Below, in pieces: positions 1 through 5,546 of a stretch of 5,546 nt of DNA. The position numbers and the translations under genes are program-made. Position 1 is the stretch's first letter. Every line of letters begins with the position of its first letter. Source of the stretch: Deltaproteobacteria bacterium (GTDB lineage Bacteria > Desulfobacterota > GWC2-55-46); assembly GCA_016182705.1 (NCBI GenBank), contig JACPGA010000198.1:1-5546 (forward strand), written 5' to 3'. The notes beneath the pieces are model-generated. The model saw only the letters and a program-made list of their open reading frames with translations, searched no databases and was not told where the DNA came from.

Positions 1-312
1 CACTGGAAATCGGCCGCGCGCTCTGAAAGGCTTCTTCTGAAAGAGTTCGAGAAGGAATCGGACGAAAAAGTCATCGTGGTCTTTGAAAACACTGGCCCGG
101 CTGGCGAGTCATTCGAAGAGCTTGTCGATGAGGCCGCCGGCACTATCAACGCATATATGGAGAAAGGCTTTTCCGTCGGATTAAGGACAGCCTCTTCCGA
201 GATACCTCCAGCGCCGGGGCGCGCACAGCTCTTCATGCTGCTCCGCGAGCTGGCCCTCATAAGCCCTGTGCCCGGGCAAACCAGCCCTTACGTCAAAGTG
301 GTCGGCCTGTGA
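1..312 (+). CDS. DUF58-family protein, C-terminal fragment (5' end outside window)
   Basis: The reading frame is open from the first base and ends at TGA 310-312, giving 103 residues of the C-terminal part. It opens with HWKSAAR, which matches the conserved HWK-x-(S/T)AR motif of DUF58 proteins, followed by a basic LLLKEFEKE stretch and a beta-strand VIVVFENTG like the family's 'hWKasAR...vkefe...v.lvlD' block. DUF58 proteins carry a von Willebrand A-like fold and are usually encoded between a MoxR AAA+ ATPase and a TgpA-type transglutaminase. The exact biochemical role is not settled; chaperone-like or envelope-related functions have been proposed. The next gene starts inside this stop codon (GTGA), which fits the family's operon order and suggests coupled translation. 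A GTG at 76 could be mistaken for a start, but the family motif lies upstream of it, so the real gene begins before the window. Confidence 0.85.
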   Translation, partial: HWKSAARSERLLLKEFEKESDEKVIVVFENTGPAGESFEELVDEAAGTINAYMEKGFSVGLRTASSEIPPAPGRAQLFMLLRELALISPVPGQTSPYVKVVGL

Positions 313-2273
313 CCGGACATATCCTTGCCCTCACCTCTTTCATGGCTCTTCTCGGTTTGTGGGCTGTTGGAATGTCAGGGACAACAGGCCCGTTGCTGCT
401 TGCAATCATGGCCGCCGTTTACGGAGCCGGCCTTTACCTGAGCTTCAGGAAGTCGTTCCAGCCTTCCACCGCTGTATGGAATATCATCGCCGTGCTTGTC
501 TTCGCACTTTTCCTGGCAGACTTTCTGGTCTTTTCAAGAGAGTTCATAACAGCCGCCTCAAGGCTTTTGATGCTCCTTCTGGGACTCAAGCTCTTTGACC
601 TCAAAAAAAGCAGGGACCACCTGTTGTCCTATGCCCTTGTCTTTTTCCTGATGCTCGCCGCGGCCGTCTCGACCGTGAGCCTCGCCTTTTTCGCCATGCT
701 CGCGCTCTATGTAATGGCCTCGATATGGGCGATGATAATCTTCAGCATAACGCGCGACCTGGAGGCCGCCCGCAAAGCTCCCGCGGTTTCCAACCTTTTC
801 GGCTTGCGTTTTTTCACGATAGTGGCCGCCATCTCGGCCCTGAGCCTTGTGATGACACTGGCCCTGTTCTTTTCCATACCGAGGATGGGAGTCGGGATAT
901 TTGAGAGAAAGGCCCTCAACACCGTAAAGACGACCGGCTTTTCTGATACCGTTGACCTGGGTGCGCTGGGGCCTGTAAAGGAAGACTCTACAATAGTCAT
1001 GCGCGCCGAGTTTCCCGGCGGCAGGCCCTCCGGGACAGTCTACTTCAAAGGCTCTATCCTCGAAGTTTACAACGGGAGAAGCTGGAACGCTGGCCGGGAG
1101 CGAAGCTTCATGAAGCGCGCCGGGCCCGCCGGGTTTGTAATCGGACCGGGCCAGGGGCGGGCAACCGAGATAGCAGTGCTCCTCGAGCCTCTCGACACGG
1201 AAGTCCTCTTCGCCGCGCCCAACGTCTACAGGCTTGAGGGCTCTTTTCCATCTATCTGGGTCGAGCGCACCGGCGTCATAAGACTCACTTCGCTTCCGTT
1301 CACAAGGGTTGAATACAGACTGTGGACCGACCTTTCCAGGGTCAACAGCGATGAGCCGGCCCCGAAAGGCCCGGTCAACTCCCGGTACATCGACTCAAGC
1401 CCTGAAAGGCAAAAGATAAGAGAGCTTGCGGCGGATATCGCGAAGGGCCGGAATGATCTTGAAAAGGCAATCTCAATAGAGGAGCACCTGAAGGCCAATT
1501 ACAAATATACGCTCTCCCCGAAAAACACTGGCGGAAGCGGCCCGTTGGAGGACTTTCTCTTTTACTCGAAGGAAGGCTACTGCGAGCACTTCGCGACCTC
1601 GATGGTCATGCTTCTCAGCGCCTCCGGCATCCACGCAAGGCTTGTAACAGGCTTTTTAGAGGGAGAATGGAACGGGCTGGGGAATTATTTCATAGTAAGG
1701 CAGCAGGACGCTCACAGCTGGGTCGAGGCATATATCGAAGGCACCGGCTGGGTGAGGTTCGACCCTACACCTTCGGCCCCTGCCCCTGCCTACAGCCCCT
1801 CGGTCATCTGGCTTTATCTTGACCTGGTGAAGCTCAAATGGAACAGGCACATAATACAGTTCTCTTTCAATGACCAGGTGAGGATGGCCCTTTCAGCTGA
1901 AAGGAGAACAGCCGGGCTGATGGAGGAGATAAAAAAGGCGTTCAGAGCGCCTGACATTGGAAAAGCCGCGCCAACAGCCGCTGTGCTGGCGGCAATCATC
2001 CTTACGGTATTTTTATTCAGACGGCGCACCATGAAAAAGAAGACACGCCTCAGGGGGCCGGGCTTTTATTTTGATATGCTCAAGGCCCTCTCCTACAGGG
2101 GAATAGTCAGGAGGACAGACGAGACCCCCCTTGAATGCGCGCAAAGGCTCAAAGACCAGCGGGTCAGTTATATAACGGAGGCGTTTCAGAAGGAAAGGTA
2201 CGGGCACGAAAAGACTCAAGCCGCGGATCTGGAAAAAATAAGAAAGGCCGTCAGGGAGTTGAAGAAGGGGTAG
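309..2273 (+). CDS. tgpA: TgpA-like membrane transglutaminase (DUF3488/transglutaminase-core/DUF4129-like)
   Basis: This 654-residue protein is close to the usual TgpA length. The N-terminal part has about seven hydrophobic segments (roughly 3-21, 27-46, 55-75, 83-97, 104-124, 126-147, 167-190), with basic loops (RK 47-48, KKSRD 99-103, TRDLEAARK 148-156) placed as the positive-inside rule predicts. Residues 191-553 should then be extracytoplasmic. Within them TGFSDTVDLGALG (209-221) is a TgpA signature, and the transglutaminase-like core carries the Cys-His-Asp triad: C425 in GYCEHFAT, H469 in DAHSWVEAY, D485 in RFDPTP. A final membrane segment (554-570) followed by RRR-KKK leads to a cytoplasmic tail resembling DUF4129 (586-654; TPLECAQRL, FQKERYG). 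Substrates are unknown; in Pseudomonas aeruginosa TgpA is essential and thought to act in the envelope. The start is GTG at 309, overlapping the DUF58 stop by 4 nt. No strong Shine-Dalgarno sequence is seen, so it probably relies on translational coupling. All catalytic residues are present, so it is likely active as a transglutaminase or protease-like enzyme. Confidence 0.92.
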   Translation: MTGHILALTSFMALLGLWAVGMSGTTGPLLLAIMAAVYGAGLYLSFRKSFQPSTAVWNIIAVLVFALFLADFLVFSREFITAASRLLMLLLGLKLFDLKKSRDHLLSYALVFFLMLAAAVSTVSLAFFAMLALYVMASIWAMIIFSITRDLEAARKAPAVSNLFGLRFFTIVAAISALSLVMTLALFFSIPRMGVGIFERKALNTVKTTGFSDTVDLGALGPVKEDSTIVMRAEFPGGRPSGTVYFKGSILEVYNGRSWNAGRERSFMKRAGPAGFVIGPGQGRATEIAVLLEPLDTEVLFAAPNVYRLEGSFPSIWVERTGVIRLTSLPFTRVEYRLWTDLSRVNSDEPAPKGPVNSRYIDSSPERQKIRELAADIAKGRNDLEKAISIEEHLKANYKYTLSPKNTGGSGPLEDFLFYSKEGYCEHFATSMVMLLSASGIHARLVTGFLEGEWNGLGNYFIVRQQDAHSWVEAYIEGTGWVRFDPTPSAPAPAYSPSVIWLYLDLVKLKWNRHIIQFSFNDQVRMALSAERRTAGLMEEIKKAFRAPDIGKAAPTAAVLAAIILTVFLFRRRTMKKKTRLRGPGFYFDMLKALSYRGIVRRTDETPLECAQRLKDQRVSYITEAFQKERYGHEKTQAADLEKIRKAVRELKKG

Positions 2274-2688
2274 TCTCCTTTTCTTTTTCAAGGGCAGCTT
2301 TCAGCTGGCGCTGCGTATGCAGGCTTGTGCTTATGGCTTCAAGGAGTCTTTTTATTTCGATGGGTTTTGCCACATAGCCGTCAAAGCCCTGGCGCAGTAT
2401 CTTGTCCTCTTCCCCCCTCATGGCCGAAGCAGTCAGCGCGAGAATCGGGATGGCCTTGTTCCGCTCATCGGATTTGATTATCCTTGTCGCGGTTATGCCG
2501 TCCATGCCCGGCAGGTGCAGGTCCATCAGTATGATATCCGGCCGCACTGCCGCAAGCGACGTTAAGGCTTCAGTGCCGCTTCCCGCCTCGATTATCTCGT
2601 AACCGTTCATGGTAAGTATCTCTTTTACGAGCACCATGTTCATGTGGTTGTCCTCGACAAGGAGAACTTTTTGTCCGCTTCCCTGCAT
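2251..2688 (-). CDS. Stand-alone receiver-domain response regulator (DivK/CheY-like)
   Basis: This is a single receiver (REC) domain with no DNA-binding or enzymatic output. Numbering from the ATG at 2688 (145 aa), all phosphotransfer residues are present: acidic pair E12-D13 in LLVEDN, phosphoacceptor D56 in LMDLHLPGMDG, T86 in LALTASAM, and K108-P109 in VAKPIE. The VEDNxxN opening and the 'GMDGITATR' helix resemble DivK-type and hybrid-kinase receivers. The tail (about 117-145) is a charged helix ending in TTPSSTP. It is the last gene of the minus-strand operon, directly after the histidine kinase, so it is the probable phosphoryl target of that kinase, especially as the kinase's own receiver lacks the Asp. 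Start choice: ATG 2688 has AGGGGG four bases upstream and gives a normal receiver N-terminus. An in-frame GTG at 2706 would add six residues (MTAGGG) and overlap the kinase stop as GTGA, and cannot be excluded. The 3' end overlaps the end of tgpA by 23 bp on the opposite strand. Confidence 0.93.
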   Translation of the reverse strand: MQGSGQKVLLVEDNHMNMVLVKEILTMNGYEIIEAGSGTEALTSLAAVRPDIILMDLHLPGMDGITATRIIKSDERNKAIPILALTASAMRGEEDKILRQGFDGYVAKPIEIKRLLEAISTSLHTQRQLKAALEKEKETTPSSTP

Positions 2689-2692
2689 ACCG

Positions 2693-2698
2693 CCCCCT
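2693..2698 (-). promoter_or_regulatory. Shine-Dalgarno site AGGGGG for the receiver gene
   Basis: On the minus strand AGGGGG is followed by CGGT and then the ATG at 2688. It favours that ATG over the GTG at 2706, whose nearest purine-rich run (AAGGA, inside the kinase's last codons) is about 12 nt away. The short four-base spacing is a weakness. Confidence 0.45.
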
Positions 2699-2702
2699 GC
2701 TG

Positions 2703-4754
2703 TCACTGGATTGGCCCGTCCTTCATCTGAAGCCTGTGCAGGACATTGAGGAGCATCTCCCTGTTCACGGGCTTTTCCATGTACTCGACAGCCCCGAGCT
2801 GGAGTCCCAGCTCCCTGTCGTCCACCGCGGAGATGATGACCACCGGGATATCAGCGGTATCCGGGTTGGCCTTCAATTCCTTCAGGACTTCCCAGCCGTC
2901 CTTCATCGGAAGAGTTATCCCCATTATTATGGCAAAAGGCTTCTGTTCCTGGGCCTTTCTGAGAAGGTCCAGGCCGTCGAAGGCGGTAAAGACCTCAAAG
3001 GCGTCTCCGGCCAGATATATCTCAAGCAGGTGGTTTATGTCCTGCCCTTCGCTGCCGACCAGCACAAGAGGGCGGGCAAAGCCGCTTGTTGTCGCAACGG
3101 GTCTCGTGGTCATGACCGGCATGTCTATCTCGTCTGTGCCCTGCGGGAGCTTCACGCTGAAGGTCGAGCCCCTGCCCGGCTCGCTCTCGACCCAGATCGA
3201 GCCGTTATGCAGCTCGACGAGCCTCTTGGTGAGCACCAGCCCGAGCCCTGTGCCGCCGTACTCCCTTGTTATTGACGAGTCTATCTGCTCGAACTCCTTG
3301 AACAGCCTTCCCTTGTCCTCGCCCTTTATGCCGATGCCCGTGTCGCTTATCCGGAAGACTATGAAACGCTCGACGCTCATGCCTGAAGGCTCTTCCATGG
3401 TCTCCCAGTCCACGGATATTGTGCCGCCATGGATATTGAACTTCACCGCGTTCGACAGGAGGTTCAGCATTACCTGCTTGAACTTGGCCTTGTCCGCCCT
3501 GAGCTTCGGGGACGCGGGGACCGACTTCGATTCGATGACGATGTTCTTCTCATGCGCCAGTGGCTTTATTATGCCAAGGAGCTCGCCTAAAACCTCCATG
3601 ACCGAGAAGTCCTCTTTCACGACATCCATCCTCCCGGCTTCTATCTTCGACAGATCGAGGATGTTGTTTATGAGCTGAAGAAGGTGGCTGCCGCTGGAAT
3701 GGACGTATTCAACGTACTGCGTCTGCCGCTCGTTCAAAGCGCCGAAGGCCTTTTCCTGCAAAAGCTCGGAGAAGCCTATTATGGAATTAAGAGGCGTGCG
3801 CAGTTCATGGCTCACGTTGGCCAGGAACTGGCTCTTCATGCGGTTCGCTTCCTGCAGCTCCATATTGGCGAACTCGAGCTCTATCTTGTTCTTCGAGAGC
3901 TCTTCGTTTGCCTGGCGGAGCGCGTCGGTCCTCTGGGAGACCTTCTTTTCGAGCGTGTTGTAGTAGTTCTCGAGGCTTTCGGCCATCCTGTTGAACTCGG
4001 CCGCGAGGTTTCCGATCTCGTCTTCGGCAATGACAGGGACCCGCTGCTTCAAGTCTCCCTGAGCTATCTTTTTAGCCGAGTCCTCTATCGCCAGTATGGG
4101 GTTAACGAGAGCGCGCGTAAGCGTAAGCCACAGGCCGCCAGCGACTATTATGGCCAGCAGGGTGAACGCGAAAGTCACGATTATGATGAGCTTGGCGAAA
4201 AAATCGCTTTCCTTATAGGCGGTGTAGGCCGTGTCCCGCTCCTCTTTCAGGAGCTTCTTCAATGAGGTGACGGAATCCGAAAAGCTCTTGTTGCCTTCCA
4301 TCCTGATGATGCTCAGGGCCGCGTCCCGCTCCCCCAGCCTTGATATCTCTTCCACCCGTTCGTGTATGGCCCAGTACCTGTCGAGGTTGCCGAGCAGTTC
4401 CGCGTACATGTTCTCATGTCCGCTTGCCACGCCCATTTCCTTATATTCGCCAAGAAGCTTTATTATCTTGTTCCTGTGCTCGTCCACCGAGCCTTCGAGG
4501 TAAGCCTTGGACGACGGGTCGCTTATGATGGTATGGAGGAACATCTCCTGGCGCGCAGAAAGAAACTCGTTCTCGACCGAAGAGAGAGTCTCGCCCCTCT
4601 TGAATGAATCGATATACAGGCGTTTGGTGACATTGGCGAGCTGGCCAGCGTTATAAAGGCCGACCAGTCCTCCCACACCCATCATGAAAAGGAGGAACAG
4701 GAAGACTACGGCGAGCTTGTTCGATATGCTCAGGCTATAGAATATCTTCTTCAT
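2703..4754 (-). CDS. Membrane sensor histidine kinase with HAMP and C-terminal degenerate receiver
   Basis: This is a 683-residue hybrid-type kinase. In order: cytoplasmic MKK start; membrane segment 14-35; an extracytoplasmic, helix-rich region 36-187 resembling the 4HB_MCP four-helix-bundle sensor of chemoreceptors; membrane segment 188-212; HAMP about 208-262 (ALVNPI, EDEIGNLAAEFNRM); a coiled coil about 262-306; HisKA with phosphorylatable H316 in NVSHELRTPLN; and HATPase_c with N box N431/N435, G1 D471-TGIG, F box FKEFEQI 485-491 and G2 GGTGLGL 500-506. The transmitter therefore looks catalytically intact. After a linker comes a receiver-like domain (about 561-676) that keeps S642 and K661 but has Gly-Ser (567-568) for the acidic pair and G612 where the phosphoacceptor Asp should be. 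It probably autophosphorylates and passes phosphate to the adjacent stand-alone receiver. The ATG at 4754 overlaps the upstream gene's stop by one base (TGATG) and has GGGAG six bases upstream. The signal sensed is unknown. Confidence 0.95.
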   Translation of the reverse strand: MKKIFYSLSISNKLAVVFLFLLFMMGVGGLVGLYNAGQLANVTKRLYIDSFKRGETLSSVENEFLSARQEMFLHTIISDPSSKAYLEGSVDEHRNKIIKLLGEYKEMGVASGHENMYAELLGNLDRYWAIHERVEEISRLGERDAALSIIRMEGNKSFSDSVTSLKKLLKEERDTAYTAYKESDFFAKLIIIVTFAFTLLAIIVAGGLWLTLTRALVNPILAIEDSAKKIAQGDLKQRVPVIAEDEIGNLAAEFNRMAESLENYYNTLEKKVSQRTDALRQANEELSKNKIELEFANMELQEANRMKSQFLANVSHELRTPLNSIIGFSELLQEKAFGALNERQTQYVEYVHSSGSHLLQLINNILDLSKIEAGRMDVVKEDFSVMEVLGELLGIIKPLAHEKNIVIESKSVPASPKLRADKAKFKQVMLNLLSNAVKFNIHGGTISVDWETMEEPSGMSVERFIVFRISDTGIGIKGEDKGRLFKEFEQIDSSITREYGGTGLGLVLTKRLVELHNGSIWVESEPGRGSTFSVKLPQGTDEIDMPVMTTRPVATTSGFARPLVLVGSEGQDINHLLEIYLAGDAFEVFTAFDGLDLLRKAQEQKPFAIIMGITLPMKDGWEVLKELKANPDTADIPVVIISAVDDRELGLQLGAVEYMEKPVNREMLLNVLHRLQMKDGPIQ

Positions 4755-5546
4755 CAGGCTCTCCCGCCGGGGGCTTCAACCGTCCCGGTCAGGTCTTCGT
4801 ACAAAAGGGCTACATTGGATATCTCGCCTCCGGCGTCGTACAGCGGAAAGCTCCTTATCCGAAGCTTTACCGGCGCCATCGCGATACCAAGCGCCCTGGA
4901 AGACATGGGGCTGTAGTTTATTATGAACTCCGTAGAGTAACCCTCGTATGATTTGCGGATCGTGGTGAGTATGCCCTGGGAGGCGAGCAACTCGTCCTCG
5001 AACACGCTGTAACCGGAGGCTTCCATGCCGGGGTCTGCGCCCAGCATGCGCCTTGCCTGGACGCTCATGAGAGAGCACCTGCCGTCAGAGGCGAACACGG
5101 CAAGCCCCACCGGCAGCTGAGCAAGTAGCCTCTCGAAAAACTTTCTCGTGGAGTGCTCCCTCTGGAAAAGTCCCGAGTGGCCGGAAGCGACCGCTATGGA
5201 CGCGGCGACTGCCTCGAAAAACCCGAGCTGCTCTGAATTGAACTTTTCGGGGTCCCTGTACATGACCAGAAGAAGACCGGACGCTTCATTATTATACACG
5301 AGCGGGGCAGAGACGCAAAGCTGAGCCCCGGCTGACATCAACGCGCCCTTGAGCGGCGCTTCCAGCATGGAGATATTATCAAGGACTGCGCTGCCTTTCA
5401 CGCAACGCCCTCCGGGAAAGCCTCCTAGAGTTCCAGCCTCCCTTGCGAACCTTTCGTCAAGGCCGGTCGAGGCCTTGAGCTTTAAAAGCCCACCTTCAAG
5501 CACGTAGACCGCGCCTGAATCCGCGTAACCTGCGGCCGCCGCCTCG
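4754..5546 (-). CDS. GAF-PAS sensory protein, C-terminal part (5' end outside window)
   Basis: The frame is open from the window edge to TGA at 4756-4754, giving 263 residues of the C-terminal part. A GTG at 5503 opens an ORF, but the 14 in-frame residues before it (ending AGYADSGAVY) look like the first strand of a GAF domain, so the gene continues upstream. In-window residues 1 to about 120 read as GAF (GAVYVLEGG, then CVSAPLVYNNEASGLLLV and FNSEQLGFFEAVAASIAVA). A helical linker (HSTRKFFERLLAQLP) joins it to a PAS domain at about 137-254 (PVGLAVFASDGRCSLMS, ending SNVALLYEDLTG). The protein then stops, with no HisKA, GGDEF, EAL or helix-turn-helix after the PAS domain. No membrane segment is seen in this part, so it is probably cytoplasmic. 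It overlaps the kinase gene by one base and is likely an accessory sensor or partner of that kinase. Whether its missing N-terminal part holds an output domain cannot be told from here. The ligand is unknown. Confidence 0.85.
   Translation of the reverse strand, partial: EAAAAGYADSGAVYVLEGGLLKLKASTGLDERFAREAGTLGGFPGGRCVKGSAVLDNISMLEAPLKGALMSAGAQLCVSAPLVYNNEASGLLLVMYRDPEKFNSEQLGFFEAVAASIAVASGHSGLFQREHSTRKFFERLLAQLPVGLAVFASDGRCSLMSVQARRMLGADPGMEASGYSVFEDELLASQGILTTIRKSYEGYSTEFIINYSPMSSRALGIAMAPVKLRIRSFPLYDAGGEISNVALLYEDLTGTVEAPGGRA
4761..4765 (-). promoter_or_regulatory. Shine-Dalgarno site GGGAG for the histidine kinase
   Basis: GGGAG is followed by six bases (AGCCTG) and then ATG at 4754. 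It lies inside the last codons of the GAF-PAS gene and supports a separate initiation at the TGATG junction. This argues that the two genes are truly separate and not one gene broken by a frameshift. Confidence 0.5.

Noticed and set aside
707..1000. A 97-codon minus-strand open frame inside tgpA
   Set aside because: It is antisense to conserved TgpA membrane segments and the TGFSD signature, and has no motif of its own.
1774..1791. Short CCCCTG repeat in tgpA
   Set aside because: It only encodes an Ala-Pro linker (APAPA) after the transglutaminase core; it is too short to be a meaningful repeat.
2295..2307. Inverted repeat CAGCT-TTC-AGCTG near the convergent gene ends
   Set aside because: The stem is only five pairs, with no T-tract after it on either strand, and it sits inside the receiver coding sequence. 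It is too weak to call a terminator or operator.
2746..3678. A 310-codon open frame on the plus strand opposite the histidine kinase gene
   Set aside because: It is Ser/Pro-rich with no recognisable domain and lies fully antisense to a kinase with intact motifs. Long antisense frames are common opposite GC-rich genes.
3684..4265. A 193-codon plus-strand open frame opposite the kinase HAMP/HisKA region
   Set aside because: It has no recognisable fold or ribosome site and its composition is that of a mirrored coding strand, so it is a shadow of the kinase gene.
4740..4770. The possibility that the GAF-PAS gene and the kinase are one gene broken by a frameshift
   Set aside because: The kinase begins with a proper ATG, a ribosome site, a basic N-terminus and a membrane segment, and the GAF-PAS protein ends at a natural PAS boundary. 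A one-base TGATG overlap is normal in operons.

Overview
The window is chromosomal-looking DNA, packed with genes and moderately GC-rich. Five protein genes cover every base, with only short overlaps between neighbours and no intergenic gap. Heavy use of ATA for Ile and AGG for Arg, a Gram-negative-type sensor kinase, and a DUF58-TgpA gene pair suggest a Gram-negative bacterium, perhaps of the Desulfobacterota/Nitrospirota kind. That placement is an inference from style and gene content, not a marker-based call. I see no rRNA, tRNA, CRISPR array, insertion sequence, phage gene or other mobile element.

Left half, plus strand (1-2273): the 3' end of a DUF58-family gene overlaps by 4 nt (GTGA) a complete tgpA-like gene. 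The latter encodes a polytopic membrane protein with an extracytoplasmic transglutaminase-like domain. In many bacteria such genes follow a MoxR-type AAA+ ATPase gene in a MoxR-DUF58-TgpA operon. The ATPase gene, if present, lies upstream of this window.

Right half, minus strand (5546-2251, read right to left): three overlapping genes form a signal-transduction operon. First is the 3' part of a GAF-PAS sensory protein with no transmitter domain. Next is a membrane histidine kinase laid out as 4-helix-bundle sensor, HAMP, coiled coil, HisKA, HATPase and a C-terminal receiver-like domain. Last is a stand-alone DivK/CheY-like receiver. The overlaps are 1 nt (TGATG) and, depending on the start chosen, 4 nt (GTGA) or none, so translation is probably coupled.

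The most notable point is that the receiver fused to the kinase looks dead for phosphotransfer: the phosphoacceptor Asp is Gly and the acidic pair is Gly-Ser. The small receiver encoded next door keeps every catalytic residue. The simplest reading is that the kinase signals through the separate receiver, while its own receiver is a regulatory or docking pseudo-receiver. The two operons converge and their coding regions overlap tail to tail by 23 bp. No wholly new system is evident; the signalling cassette is the part worth following up.
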